A stretch of 64,000 nt of DNA from Bartonella sp. M0283 (GCF_016100455.1 NZ_JACFSK010000001.1:1984001-2048000); one strand, 5' to 3'; positions 31,015 through 41,053 are shown, numbered from the stretch's first letter. The notes: generated by a model not told the origin, from the sequence alone. Program-made: numbers and translations.

Positions 31015-31176
31015 GGGCTTTTCTCCTCATTTCAGCATTCTATATGTCGTATAAAACCATTAGAGTGGAATGAAAAGGGCGAAGCGCCCGCAGCTCTACT
31101 TTTTCATCAGAGCCCATTCCCTAAACGGACAAGTTAGGTTAGAAAAAAGACGGGATAAATTTGAAAGGTCACAAAT

Positions 31177-31959
31177 ATGACTGCTGAGACAGAGCGCGTC
31201 GGCGCAAAAGGCGGGATGGAAGAAACATTCGGTTTCAAGAAAGTCGACGAATCGGAAAAACAGTCGATGGTCAACGGAGTTTTCCATTCTGTGGCCAAAA
31301 AATACGACATCATGAATGACGTCATGTCGGTTGGCATGCACCGTTTGTGGAAAGATGCGTTTGTTGCATGGCTTCACCCCTCGCATCTTAATGGTTATAA
31401 AGTACTTGATGTGGCTGGTGGTACGGGTGACATTGCTTTCCGTATCGTTGAAACTTCCGGTCGCCACGCCCATGCAACGGTTCTTGACATCAACAGTTCC
31501 ATGCTGGAAGTCGGGCGCGAAAGAGCAAAGAAAAACGGCCTTCTCCCTTATCTCGATTTTGTCGAGGCGAATGCCGAAAAACTTCCCTTTGAAGACAATA
31601 CATTCGATGCTTATACGATTGCATTCGGCATTCGCAATGTTCCCCACATTGCCAAAGCCTTGTCGGAAGCCTATCGCGTTTTAAAGCCGGGTGGGCGGTT
31701 TATGTGTCTGGAATTTTCGGAAGTACAAATGCCGATTCTTGATAAACTCTATGACATCTGGTCATTTCAAGGCATACCGCGCGTTGGCCAAATGATTGCC
31801 GGTGACAAAGAATCCTACCGTTACCTTATTGAATCAATCCGCAAATTTCCCAAGCAGGAAGATTTTGCCGCAATGATACGGGAAGCCGGTTTTTCTCATG
31901 TAAGCTACCGTAATCTGACCGGTGGCATTGCCGCGATGCACTCTGGCTGGAAGATCTGA
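31177..31959 (+). CDS. ubiE: Demethylmenaquinone/2-methoxy-6-polyprenyl-1,4-benzoquinol methylase UbiE
   Basis: The 260-residue SAM-dependent methyltransferase performs the C-methylation step of ubiquinone synthesis. Motif I is [13 protein letters not shown], followed by the UbiE signatures [32 protein letters not shown] and [15 protein letters not shown], and the C-terminal [16 protein letters not shown]. ubiB begins on the base after the stop, so the two genes are co-translated in one operon. Confidence 0.97.
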   Translation: MTAETERVGAKGGMEETFGFKKVDESEKQSMVNGVFHSVAKKYDIMNDVMSVGMHRLWKDAFVAWLHPSHLNGYKVLDVAGGTGDIAFRIVETSGRHAHATVLDINSSMLEVGRERAKKNGLLPYLDFVEANAEKLPFEDNTFDAYTIAFGIRNVPHIAKALSEAYRVLKPGGRFMCLEFSEVQMPILDKLYDIWSFQGIPRVGQMIAGDKESYRYLIESIRKFPKQEDFAAMIREAGFSHVSYRNLTGGIAAMHSGWKI

Positions 31960-33540
31960 ATGTCGAAACTTGCCGCATCCTTCCGTCTTTTACGTGTCGG
32001 CTTTATTCTGGCACGAGAGGGTGTGCTGAGCGCACTTCCAAGTGATGGCTTGCCTGCTTCTATGGCGTTTTTCCATCGTTTCGCTGGCTGGTTTGCCAGA
32101 AAAAGAAGCAAAAGCACCAACCGCTCCGAAAATATGTCACGGGCAATCAACAAGCTTGGCCCGTCCTATATCAAGCTCGGTCAGTTTCTTGCAACACGCC
32201 CTGATATCGTCGGCTCGGAAGTAGCAAAAGATCTATCGCGACTACAAGATCATGTCGATACGTTCCCTCATGAACAGGCTGTTGCCCAAATTGAAGGATC
32301 GCTCGGCCGCAAAATAGATGATCTTTTTGTCGAATTCGGTCCGGCAATTGCAGCCGCCTCGATGGCGCAAGTTCACCCAGCAACAGTGAGGAACCCCGAC
32401 GGGAGTCTGCGTAAAGTAGCCGTCAAGGTTATCCGCCCCGGCGTAAGGCGGCGTTTTGCCAAAGATCTTGAGGGATTTTATCTTGCAGCCGAAATGCAGG
32501 AACGCTATGTGCCTGCTTCCCGACGGCTAAAGCCGGTAAGCGTTGTTGACACATTGGCACAAACCACAAAAATCGAGATGGATTTGCGCCTTGAAGCGGC
32601 GGCACTTTCCGAAATTGCCGAGAACACACAAAATGACAAAGGTTTTCGTGTTCCCGCAGTCGATTGGGAGCGGACGGGACGTGATGTTCTGACCATGGAA
32701 TGGATTGACGGCATCAAAATGTCGGATATCGAAGGGCTTAAAGCCGCAGGTTTCGACCTTGATGCACTTGCTGTCACGCTCATGCAATCCTTCCTGAAAC
32801 ATACATTGCGTGACGGTTTTTTCCACGCAGATATGCATCCGGGAAATCTCTTTGTTGATAAAGACGGCTGTATTGTCGCGGTTGATTTGGGCATTACCGG
32901 AAGACTCGGCAAACAGGAAAAACGTTTTCTTGCCGAAATTTTATATGGCTTTATTACACGCGATTATCGGCGTGTTGCCAATGTGCACTTTGAAGCCGGC
33001 TATGTTCCTCCCCACCAAAATATGGAAAGCTTTGCACAGGCCAACCGTGCCATAGGCGAACCGATCCACGGTCAATCGGCCGAAACAATTTCCATGGCAA
33101 AACTGCTGACCCTGCTTTTTGAAGTGACCGAACTTTTCGACATGCAAACACGGCCGGAGCTATTGCTGTTACAAAAAACCATGGTGGTTGTGGAAGGTGT
33201 TTCCCGTTCGCTTAATCCGCATTTCAATATGTGGAAAGCTGCCGAACCGGTTGTAAAAGAGTGGATCACAAAAAATTTGGGTCCTATCGGCATGGCAAAA
33301 GACCTGACTGAAGGAGCCCAATCACTTCTTACTTTTGCCCGCAGAACGCCAGAACTTGTCAGAAGCGTCGAACGCATCCAGAAAGGCGCTGATAAAATGG
33401 CACAGGAAGGCCTTCATCTCGATGATGATACATTGAAGAGATTCGCCCTGATGCAGGGAAAACAAAATCGATTCGGCCGCTATGCTATAATTCTAATCGC
33501 TGTTTGCATGGTGATCATCACTTATAAACTCGTTGTTTAA
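31960..33540 (+). CDS. ubiB: Atypical kinase UbiB
   Basis: The 526-residue ABC1/ADCK-type kinase-like protein assists ubiquinone biosynthesis. KLGQ (K72, G74, Q75) is the family KxGQ motif, and the alanine-rich loop AAASMAQVHPA replaces the usual glycine-rich loop. The catalytic segment HADMHPGNLFV and metal site VDLGITG follow. Two C-terminal hydrophobic stretches end the protein (YAIILIAVCMVIITY), as expected for inner-membrane UbiB. The start ATG directly follows the ubiE stop. In related genomes coaBC commonly comes next; here a protease gene intervenes. Confidence 0.96.
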   Translation: MSKLAASFRLLRVGFILAREGVLSALPSDGLPASMAFFHRFAGWFARKRSKSTNRSENMSRAINKLGPSYIKLGQFLATRPDIVGSEVAKDLSRLQDHVDTFPHEQAVAQIEGSLGRKIDDLFVEFGPAIAAASMAQVHPATVRNPDGSLRKVAVKVIRPGVRRRFAKDLEGFYLAAEMQERYVPASRRLKPVSVVDTLAQTTKIEMDLRLEAAALSEIAENTQNDKGFRVPAVDWERTGRDVLTMEWIDGIKMSDIEGLKAAGFDLDALAVTLMQSFLKHTLRDGFFHADMHPGNLFVDKDGCIVAVDLGITGRLGKQEKRFLAEILYGFITRDYRRVANVHFEAGYVPPHQNMESFAQANRAIGEPIHGQSAETISMAKLLTLLFEVTELFDMQTRPELLLLQKTMVVVEGVSRSLNPHFNMWKAAEPVVKEWITKNLGPIGMAKDLTEGAQSLLTFARRTPELVRSVERIQKGADKMAQEGLHLDDDTLKRFALMQGKQNRFGRYAIILIAVCMVIITYKLVV

Positions 33541-33789
33541 AGAAAATTCGGAAAGATAACGAACATCTTCATTTTTTGTAAAAACTTTGGCGGCGTGTCA
33601 TTTCACGCTGCTCAACACATCATCAAAACCCATAACCGAAATACTACGTTTCTTAATCGATAAACCGTCCTCATCAGGTTTAATTGCACCTTAAATCGTT
33701 CAATTGCGCGATATTTTTGTGATGCCTTATGATAACCGCGCGAGCAATATTCTTTTATGAAGTTGAACTGCCGGATTCTTCAAAAACTG

Positions 33790-35088
33790 TTATTTAACGC
33801 CGAGTTCAACACCTTTTTTGGCTCTAGGCGTTCCCATATGGTCTTTGAGCCAGCATTGCTTTTTCCTAGGGATATATGAAAAAGCTATACACCGCTGATC
33901 TCCAATACATCCTATAAAACAGGAAAAATAATCCGTATTTTCGATATAGGTATAATCGCCACCCGTGATATCCATATTACTCAAAGCCATAAAATCGGTT
34001 ATTTTAACACTATCCCTTTTGCTTGAGATAAAGGCTGCAGCAGCGTCTTTATTGCGAATAAGGGCAACAACATCATATTTCAACATACAGGCATGGAGAC
34101 GTTTGTGGTAGGTCAGTGCCTGACAACGCTCCTCATATTCGCACATTTGCAAGCAATTATCGAAACTCACATGTTTTGCAGTCCGGTAATCAAACCCGAT
34201 CGCATCGTAATTATTTTGATTAATGAACGTTACGGTAGGCTGATTAACGGGCGGTACGTTACCATTGTCCTGAACGCCGGTAGGCGGATTAACGGGAGAT
34301 ACATCAACATTGCCCTGCACGCCGGTAGGCGGATTGGATTGAGGCAATGGTTGGTTTAAAGTCTGATTGGACTCGTTGGTCGGCGTCGCGGCGTAACACA
34401 AAATTTTATAAACAGAAGGCGTTGCTTTTTCGGTAATATCCGCAGTTGAAGGAACAGGTGCACCCTTATCATCATCGGCATAAGAGACTGTTAAACCTTG
34501 CGCTTCCATGAATATCGCCGCAACACCTGCTCTCACCGCGAAGTTGACGTTTTGTGCAATAAATCCGTTTTGATCGGCGAAGTTTTTCGATAACCCCGCC
34601 GTGGTTATACCGATAACGTGACCATGTCTGTCAATAACTGGTCCACCTGAATTACCAGGCTGAATAGGTGTTGATATTTGTAAATAACGCGCATCATTTT
34701 CGACACCTGAAAGGGCATTGACATTGCCGGTCGTCATTTTGATCGAATCCGATAAGAGACCGTCCAATGGAAAACCGAGTGCAATAATATCTTCGCCTAA
34801 GCGGATGATATCACGTCTTAAAAACAGTGCCTGCGTTTTTACCCCCGCCGGTGCCTTTATCAAGGCAAGATCATCGTGAGAATCAAAGCGGATATCTTCT
34901 GCTTGTCCCGTATTGCCGATTTCCACGCGTTGACACCCTTTAACAACATGTGCATTGGTCAATATCCAGCCATCATCAGTAACGGCAAAACCGCTCCCGC
35001 TAGAAGACGGTGTTTCAGCCCATGTTGCTTCATTCAACGTGATCAATACCAATAAAAATGAAAGCAACCATGGAACAAAACAACGCAT
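33790..35088 (-). CDS. Secreted trypsin-like serine protease with PAN/apple-like C-terminal repeats
   Basis: The 432-residue protein starts at ATG 35088, with GGGGAAAA just upstream, and has a signal peptide ending ATWA. A DegP/trypsin-type protease domain follows with the triad H47 (TNAHVV), D73 (HDDLALI) and S147 (GNSGGPV). After about residue 230 comes a proline/asparagine-rich linker with two 15-residue repeats (NPPTGVQ...), then two cysteine-containing modules that look like PAN/apple domains, each with C-x3-C and later C residues. No PDZ domain is seen, so it is not a standard DegP. It is convergent with ubiB and divergent from coaBC. Target unknown; recognition of glycans or proteins by the PAN-like modules is inference. 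Confidence 0.8.
   Translation of the reverse strand: MRCFVPWLLSFLLVLITLNEATWAETPSSSGSGFAVTDDGWILTNAHVVKGCQRVEIGNTGQAEDIRFDSHDDLALIKAPAGVKTQALFLRRDIIRLGEDIIALGFPLDGLLSDSIKMTTGNVNALSGVENDARYLQISTPIQPGNSGGPVIDRHGHVIGITTAGLSKNFADQNGFIAQNVNFAVRAGVAAIFMEAQGLTVSYADDDKGAPVPSTADITEKATPSVYKILCYAATPTNESNQTLNQPLPQSNPPTGVQGNVDVSPVNPPTGVQDNGNVPPVNQPTVTFINQNNYDAIGFDYRTAKHVSFDNCLQMCEYEERCQALTYHKRLHACMLKYDVVALIRNKDAAAAFISSKRDSVKITDFMALSNMDITGGDYTYIENTDYFSCFIGCIGDQRCIAFSYIPRKKQCWLKDHMGTPRAKKGVELGVK
34246..34335 (-). repeat. 45-bp in-frame tandem repeat in the protease linker
   Basis: Two 45-base units (34291-34335 and 34246-34290) encode NPPTGVQGNVDVSPV and NPPTGVQDNGNVPPV; a third partial unit continues as NQPT. 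The repeat lengthens the flexible linker between protease and PAN-like modules. Confidence 0.85.
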
Positions 35089-35372
35089 ATATTTTCCCCA
35101 TATGGATGAATTCTTCAACTACACCATTATAAGAAATAAGATCAGAGCGAATTTTATATATCAGATAAAAGACTTCACTCATAAAATTTTGAAAAGCAAT
35201 TTAATATTATAATTAACGACACATAATAAATTTAAAAACAGTGACGCATGAAAAACGGATGAGGAATAAAATAAATCCGGCTGATGCACTTGCCGTGATT
35301 GTTTGAAAAGGATAAACCGGATAAAATTTTGATTGCGTTGATTGCATATTTTGATTGCTTGGGAGGTTTTCT

Positions 35373-36752
35373 ATGGCCAGTATTACAATTCGCAATTTAC
35401 CGGATGAAGCAAAGGAAAAACTTCGTCTCAACGCTGCAAAAAACAAACGTTCCATGGAAGAAGAAGCGCGGCTTCTGTTGATGTCCGGCAACAATGGCGA
35501 AATATTTCCGGAAAAAGCCAGCACCAAAGAAGTGCAATCATTGAAATCAAAATCAATACTTTTGATTATAACCGGCGGAGTTGCGGCTTATAAAGCGCTT
35601 GATCTCATTCGCCGATTACAAGAACGGGGAGCAAATGTTACTGTTGTGATGACAAAAGCGGCGACAGAATTTGTAACGCCTCTTGCAGCAGGTAGCCTTT
35701 CAGGCGGCCATGTTTTTACCGATCTTTTTCAACACCATGATGAACATGATATTGGCCATATCAGGCTCGCCCGATCAGCCGATCTGATTGTTGTAGCCCC
35801 TGCAACTGCCGACAGGATTGCAAAAATGTCAAATGGCATTGCCGATGATCTTGCGGGAGCTATTCTTCTTGCCGCCAATTCACCGGTTCTTATTGCGCCC
35901 GCGATGAATCCGGCAATGTGGAAACATCCGGCAACACAACGCAATGTTGACCGGTTGCTTGCAGACGGAATCAAAATGATCGGGCCAGAGAGCGGCGAAA
36001 TGGCTGAACGGGGTGAAGCCGGTCGTGGCCGTATGAGTGAACCGCTCAAAATTGTTGCGGCTGTCGAATCCATGCTTGATTGTGGAGAAAAACCGCTCTC
36101 TGGCAAACATATCATTGTTACGTCTGGCCCGACCCATGAGCCGATAGATCCGGTGCGCTACCTTGCCAACCGCTCTTCAGGCAAACAGGGGCATGCAATA
36201 GCCGCCGCACTTCACCATTTTGGCGCCCGTGTTACTCTCGTTTCAGGCCCCGTCAGTATTCCCGACCCGCATGGTGTTGAAACAATCCATGTCGAAACGG
36301 CAATAGAAATGCTTGAAGCGGTAAAACGAGCCTTGCCTGCCGATGGAGCTATATTTGTTGCGGCTGTCGCTGATTGGCGAAGCGCCGAAAGTGCCACGCA
36401 AAAAATCAAAAAACAATCAGGCCAATCTGCCCCGACATTGGAAATGGTCGAAAATCCCGATATTCTTGCCACAATCGGCCATGCCCCGAACCGGCCGAAA
36501 CTTGTTATCGGCTTTGCCGCCGAAACCAATGATCTTGTTAAAAATGCCCGCAAGAAACTTGATAAAAAGGGCGCTGATTTCATATTGGCTAATAACGTTG
36601 CCATTGCCAAAGATGGTACCAGTATTATGGGTGGAGATTATAACCGAATTTCATGTGTGAGCCGGGACAATGTCGAAACATGGCCGAATATGAGCAAAGA
36701 TGAGGTTGCGCAACACATTGCCAAAAAAGTTACAACATTTTTTGGTAAATAA
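35373..36752 (+). CDS. coaBC: Bifunctional CoaBC with an N-terminal ribbon-helix-helix domain
   Basis: CoaBC makes 4'-phosphopantetheine through phosphopantothenoylcysteine synthetase and decarboxylase activities. The 459-residue product begins MASITIRNLPDEAKEKLRL and continues with RSMEEEARLLL, a FitA/StbC-like ribbon-helix-helix DNA-binding module (residues 1-40). The CoaC flavoprotein domain starts near 58, with H129 and N179 in PAMNPAMW. The segment GEMAERGEAGRGRMSEP lacks the usual CoaC cysteine, which from memory is also seen in other alphaproteobacteria. CoaB follows from about 245 (SGPTHEPIDPVRYLANRSSGKQG). GGGAGG at 35361-35366 lies 6 bases before the ATG, so the RHH part is translated. 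Confidence 0.93.
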   Translation: MASITIRNLPDEAKEKLRLNAAKNKRSMEEEARLLLMSGNNGEIFPEKASTKEVQSLKSKSILLIITGGVAAYKALDLIRRLQERGANVTVVMTKAATEFVTPLAAGSLSGGHVFTDLFQHHDEHDIGHIRLARSADLIVVAPATADRIAKMSNGIADDLAGAILLAANSPVLIAPAMNPAMWKHPATQRNVDRLLADGIKMIGPESGEMAERGEAGRGRMSEPLKIVAAVESMLDCGEKPLSGKHIIVTSGPTHEPIDPVRYLANRSSGKQGHAIAAALHHFGARVTLVSGPVSIPDPHGVETIHVETAIEMLEAVKRALPADGAIFVAAVADWRSAESATQKIKKQSGQSAPTLEMVENPDILATIGHAPNRPKLVIGFAAETNDLVKNARKKLDKKGADFILANNVAIAKDGTSIMGGDYNRISCVSRDNVETWPNMSKDEVAQHIAKKVTTFFGK

Positions 36753-36904
36753 ACAACTCTTTTAAAATTTTCTTGCCGATAAATTTATATTTGAAATTCG
36801 TATAACGCCTTATTCCATTTATTATATCATTAAGCCCTTAAGAGTATTAGGATGTTTTAAAATTGACTATTTCATAGACTATTGGATTAAGGACATTGAG
36901 ATTG

Positions 36905-38209
36905 ATGAATATAAAATTATTGAGCTTAAGCATTATATTGGCGGGATTAGGTGCAATTCCAAACACTTATGCCAACTCCCCGTGCGGCGTGCCAGAGTTG
37001 ACACAATGTCCTACACCGATTGATGAAACATTACCCGATGTCAAAGACATGTTAAAATGGAATTCCAAAGATCGGATTATCGGCTTTCGCAATAGCTACC
37101 GCTCTTATCCGGCAGATGTTTTCAAACATGGGACGGCGCGTCCTCTCACGCGCCAGATACACGATATGTCGAGCGTTACCTATACGGTTGACGGTCATGC
37201 TTACAATTTGCAGGAATATGTAGAGCGCAACAAGGTCGTTGCGCTGATGGTGATAAAAAATGGTGTTGTAGTGCTGGAGTTTTACTCTCACGGCAATACG
37301 CCCCAAACTCTATGGACTTCGCGTTCGGTTGGTAAATCCGTCGTCTCCACTCTTGTTGGCGTAGCAATCAAAGAAGGAAAAATCAAATCCCTTGATGATA
37401 AAATTATCCGCTACAACCCCGATGTCAAAGGCACGGTGTGGGCTAATGTGACCTTGAGGGAACTGTTGCAACATACGTCGGGTGTCGAGTGGAATGAAAA
37501 TTATGAAGATGATAATTCCGACTTCTCCAAACTCACCCAATGTGAAGCATTAGAAGAATCCTATTCTTGTGTCCATGACCTTGTGATCAACAAAAAACGC
37601 GCGAAACACGCAGAACCGGGAAAAGTTTGGGCATATTCATCAGGTGGTGCATGGCTTCTTGGAGATACGCTGGAAAAAGCTGTAAAAATGCCTATCTCGA
37701 AATATTTGGAGGAGAAAATCTGGAAACCATACGGCATGGTGAGTGACGGCGTATGGCAAAGCTATGTAAAAGGTAAGCACGATACCGGCGCCCATGGTTT
37801 TAATGCGACGCTGGAAGATTGGGGAAAATTCGGCCAATTTGTTCTTTATAACGGTTTTATTCCTGATGGCAAAACCATCCTGCCCGACCATTGGGTTGTT
37901 GATGCCCGCACATGGAGCAAAGCCAAAAATTCGGTCAATGAAAGGCATCCGGACGGAAGTTATGGCTTTGCATGGTGGAACAATGCCGTGCCGGATTCTG
38001 CTAACAATGTTTCGCCCAAACTTGGTCTGAGCAATTCCGAAACAATGTGGGGTATGGGAATTTACGGGCAAATGCTGGTTGTCAACCAGCAGGAGAATAT
38101 GGTGATTGTCCAATGGTCATCCTGGGATAAAGCCACACCATCCCCTCTTGCAGAACCCCTTGAAACATCCCTCATGTTCAACGCAATTACCAACCGGCTT
38201 AATGAATAG
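36905..38209 (+). CDS. Secreted serine hydrolase, class C beta-lactamase family
   Basis: The 434-residue protein has a signal peptide (cleavage near NTYA) and a COG1680-type penicillin-binding/esterase domain. The SxxK motif is S141-V-G-K144, followed by QHTSGVEW and a Y244-S-S motif in place of YxN. A late WGMGIYGQML segment probably supplies the third motif. Similar proteins include 6-aminohexanoate-dimer hydrolase (NylB) and EstB esterases, so an amide or ester hydrolase is more likely than a true AmpC. An in-frame TTG at 36896 lies closer to AAGGA than the chosen ATG. Downstream genes converge. Confidence 0.82.
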   Translation: MNIKLLSLSIILAGLGAIPNTYANSPCGVPELTQCPTPIDETLPDVKDMLKWNSKDRIIGFRNSYRSYPADVFKHGTARPLTRQIHDMSSVTYTVDGHAYNLQEYVERNKVVALMVIKNGVVVLEFYSHGNTPQTLWTSRSVGKSVVSTLVGVAIKEGKIKSLDDKIIRYNPDVKGTVWANVTLRELLQHTSGVEWNENYEDDNSDFSKLTQCEALEESYSCVHDLVINKKRAKHAEPGKVWAYSSGGAWLLGDTLEKAVKMPISKYLEEKIWKPYGMVSDGVWQSYVKGKHDTGAHGFNATLEDWGKFGQFVLYNGFIPDGKTILPDHWVVDARTWSKAKNSVNERHPDGSYGFAWWNNAVPDSANNVSPKLGLSNSETMWGMGIYGQMLVVNQQENMVIVQWSSWDKATPSPLAEPLETSLMFNAITNRLNE

Positions 38210-38402
38210 ACGTTTACGAAAGCCAATGGCAACAAGGCAACATATGCTCCATGTTAAGCCGGATGTTTGAGGGCGAACCGGAACCTATGTTGCCAAGCCC
38301 TATTGGCGATTTATAGATTTGAAACTATCCCGTTCGATTACAAAAAAAGCCGATCAAACATAGTTTTTTGCCGGAATGAACATTTGCTGAAAATAATTCG
38401 AG

Positions 38403-38440
38403 GCGGGCAAAAGCTCTAATTGATTGCGCTTTATGCCCGC
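38403..38440. terminator. Possible terminator hairpin in the 38.2-38.5 kb convergent spacer
   Basis: GCGGGC at 38403-38408 pairs with GCCCGC at 38435-38440 and the stem continues imperfectly inward. There is no clear T run on either strand. The rest of the 290-base spacer shows nothing. Confidence 0.35.
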
Positions 38441-38502
38441 TCCCGATCACCTGACAGCGTGCCGGTGAATAAAAGTCAACACGCTTGTTATCCAGATATT
38501 TG

Positions 38503-39507
38503 TTAGACAGCCTGAATAAGACCCGCTTGTGTTGCGACGTCTCTTAACGAAAATTGTGCGCGGGGGCCGGTTTGCTGGATAATGGCACTGGCACAAAGTG
38601 CGCCAAGCCGTGCGCTATCTACAAACGACATATCATTGGTATAGCCGTAGAGAAAACCGGCAGCGTAAACATCGCCGGCGCCTGTCTGGTCGACAACCCG
38701 TTCAACCGGATAGATACCGGCCGTGAACGTTTCTTGCCGCGATGTAATAATGGAGCCTTTCGCATTGCGTGTGACGCAGGCAAAGCCGCGAACGTCGTTA
38801 CGAATAGCGGTAATTGCCATATCGAATGACGATGTCTCATAAAGTGAAAGCAGTTCCGATTCGTTCGAAAACACAATATCGACCGTGCCTGTGCGGATGA
38901 GTTCGAGAAATTCGCCCCGATAACGATCTACACAGAAGGAATCAGAAAGAGTAATTGCCATCTGGTTTCCATTTTCATGGGCTATTTTTGCAGCCAATCG
39001 CATAGCCTGTTTTGCGCGTGGCGGGTCCCACAAATAACCCTCGAAATAAACAACTTTGGAATTGGCAACTTTCGTTGCTTCGACATCTTCCGGTCCGAAT
39101 TCGACACAAGCTCCAAGATAGGTATTCATGGAACGTTCACCGTCGGGTGTATTGAAAATCATGCAACGAGCAGTCGGCGCACGACCTTCGAGAGGCCGCG
39201 TATCATAAACAACACCTTGTCCACGAAGATCATGGGCAAAAACCTGCCCCAAATGATCGGCTGCCACTTTCCCCATAAAAGCAGCTTTACCGCCAAGATT
39301 GGCAAGTGCGGCGGCTGTATTGCTTGCACTGCCGCCCGATGTTTCGACTGCCTGCCCCATACGTGAATAGAGAAGTTCGGCACGTTTCGCATCAATCAAA
39401 TTCATTGCCCCTTTGATGATACCGTTATTGACCAGAAAATCTTCATCGGTACGGGCAATCACGTCGACAATTGCATTGCCGATTGCCAAAACATCATAAT
39501 GTGCCAT
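38503..39507 (-). CDS. PfkB-family carbohydrate/adenosine kinase
   Basis: The 334-residue protein is a ribokinase-family kinase, usually annotated adenosine kinase in Hyphomicrobiales. It has the N-terminal signature GGSASNTAAALANLGG, the lid and substrate region, and the C-terminal signature VDQTGAGDVYAAGFLYG with the catalytic aspartate. The start is taken as ATG 39507 (MAHYDVLAIGNAIVD), preceded by GGAGAG; the frame extends to 39561 without support. It probably phosphorylates adenosine or a related nucleoside or sugar. Divergent from the CysZ/EI24-like gene. Confidence 0.88.
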   Translation of the reverse strand: MAHYDVLAIGNAIVDVIARTDEDFLVNNGIIKGAMNLIDAKRAELLYSRMGQAVETSGGSASNTAAALANLGGKAAFMGKVAADHLGQVFAHDLRGQGVVYDTRPLEGRAPTARCMIFNTPDGERSMNTYLGACVEFGPEDVEATKVANSKVVYFEGYLWDPPRAKQAMRLAAKIAHENGNQMAITLSDSFCVDRYRGEFLELIRTGTVDIVFSNESELLSLYETSSFDMAITAIRNDVRGFACVTRNAKGSIITSRQETFTAGIYPVERVVDQTGAGDVYAAGFLYGYTNDMSFVDSARLGALCASAIIQQTGPRAQFSLRDVATQAGLIQAV

Positions 39508-39620
39508 CTCGCTCTCTCCGTATTTTATTCTCCCCTCGCTCATTACTCGTTCAGAACACAAAAAACCAGTGCGCTAAAGCCCCTCTTGTTTCTTTTTGTC
39601 TGCTTTCTATCTATATCCCC

Positions 39621-40325
39621 ATGATTTTTGACGCAGCCTATCGCGCTTTCTCGCGCCTTTTCACCCCGCCCTTCCGCTCAATGCTATGGAAAGCGTTGAG
39701 CGCAACATTGCTTTTATTGGCAATTTTATGGTTCAGCTTGCGCGAATTATTCCTTTATTACGTTTGGCCATATTTACAACAATATATGCCTGATTTTCCC
39801 GATTGGGCGGGCTGGCTCGGATTTGTTGCCGTGATCGTCTTTTCGGTGGGGTTGGCTCTGCTTATGGCACTCTTGATTGCCCCGATTGCATCCTTGATCG
39901 GCGGTTATTTTATGGATGATGCAGCCGAAATCATCGAGAAAACAGATTATCCCGACGATCCGGTCGGCGTTGCAATGCCGCTTGGCCGTTCGCTTGTCAT
40001 CTCGCTGAAATTTCTGGCTTTAAGCATTGTCGGTAATATCATTGCGCTGATTCTCTATTTCTTCCCCGGCGTAAATCTCTTCGCTTTCTATGTGATCAAT
40101 GGCTATCTTCTCGGCCGCGAATATTTCGAATTTGCCGCCTGCCGACACCGTACAGAGGCTGACACCCGCCAATTCTATAAACAGAATGCAATTTATGTAT
40201 TTTGTGGCGGTGTTATCATTGCACTTTTTGTTTCTGTGCCGGTGCTAAACTTGCTGACGCCGCTTTTTGCTGCGGCAATGATGACCTATCTCCACAAAAG
40301 TCTGTCTAAAAAAATCAGTCAATAA
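39621..40325 (+). CDS. EI24/CysZ-family membrane protein
   Basis: The 234-residue protein begins MIFDAAYRAFSRLFTPPFRSMLWKAL, the usual start of rhizobial EI24-domain proteins. About four to five membrane segments follow (LLLAILWF, GFVAVIVFSVGLALLMALLIAP, SLVISLKFLALSIVGNIIALILYFFPG), with the NGYLLGREYFEFAACRHR motif. Family member CysZ is a sulfate permease, but no sulfur genes are near, so the substrate is unassigned. A longer upstream frame is not used. trpF follows by about 67 bases. Confidence 0.82.
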   Translation: MIFDAAYRAFSRLFTPPFRSMLWKALSATLLLLAILWFSLRELFLYYVWPYLQQYMPDFPDWAGWLGFVAVIVFSVGLALLMALLIAPIASLIGGYFMDDAAEIIEKTDYPDDPVGVAMPLGRSLVISLKFLALSIVGNIIALILYFFPGVNLFAFYVINGYLLGREYFEFAACRHRTEADTRQFYKQNAIYVFCGGVIIALFVSVPVLNLLTPLFAAAMMTYLHKSLSKKISQ

Positions 40326-40392
40326 CGAGATAGATTACCGACATTTTCAACATCTTCTCGACTTTATCCGACTTTTGTGACAACAAGAGATC

Positions 40393-41043
40393 ATGAAGCC
40401 TCTTGTAAAAATATGCGGATTGAAAACACCTGAAGCAATTAAAGCTGCCATCGACAACGGTGCGCATTATCTCGGCTTTATCTTTTTTGCCAAAAGCCCG
40501 CGTCATCTTTCAATTGAAGAGGCAGAGCTATTGCGCCCGCTTGTCAAAAAGCCGGTCAAGCTTGTTGCTGTTACTGTCGATGCTGATGATGAATTGCTTT
40601 CAGACATTGTTACTCATGTCAAACCCGACATTCTTCAGCTTCACGGACATGAATCACCCGAACGCGTGAAACAGCTTGCCAAAACTTTTGGCTTGCCGGT
40701 TATCAAAGCTTTTTCCATCCGTGAGCAATCGGATTTCGATCATGTTTCTGCCTATCGTGGTATAGCCGATATGTTTTTATTTGACGCCAAAGCTCCAAAA
40801 GGCTCACAATTGCCGGGAGGAAATGGCGTCTCTTTTGACTGGTCGCTGTTAAAGTCGCTTGACGAAAACTGTCAAACCGTGCTTTCCGGTGGATTGAATG
40901 CGCAAAATGTGGAAGAAGCGATAAGGATTGCCGCTCCCGACATTCTTGATGTTTCAAGTGGCGTTGAAAGTGCCCCCGGTGTTAAGGACACAAAATTGAT
41001 TGAAGGTTTTTTTGATTCTGTCAAAAAAGCCGTTGAAAATTAA
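40393..41043 (+). CDS. trpF: Phosphoribosylanthranilate isomerase
   Basis: TrpF catalyses the Amadori rearrangement in tryptophan synthesis. The 216-residue TIM barrel has the general base C8 ([10 protein letters not shown]) and general acid D131 (FDAKAP). The phosphate-binding [12 protein letters not shown] and [12 protein letters not shown] segments are intact. The start is ATG 40393 with AAGAGA upstream. It heads the cluster trpF-trpB-trpA-accD-folC, a common Hyphomicrobiales order. No trp leader peptide or attenuator is seen in the short upstream gap. Confidence 0.97.
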   Translation: MKPLVKICGLKTPEAIKAAIDNGAHYLGFIFFAKSPRHLSIEEAELLRPLVKKPVKLVAVTVDADDELLSDIVTHVKPDILQLHGHESPERVKQLAKTFGLPVIKAFSIREQSDFDHVSAYRGIADMFLFDAKAPKGSQLPGGNGVSFDWSLLKSLDENCQTVLSGGLNAQNVEEAIRIAAPDILDVSSGVESAPGVKDTKLIEGFFDSVKKAVEN

Positions 41044-41053
41044 GGAGACTGAC

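Noticed and set aside
31096..31647. A 183-codon minus-strand frame overlapping ubiE
   Set aside because: Antisense shadow of ubiE, with no family resemblance.
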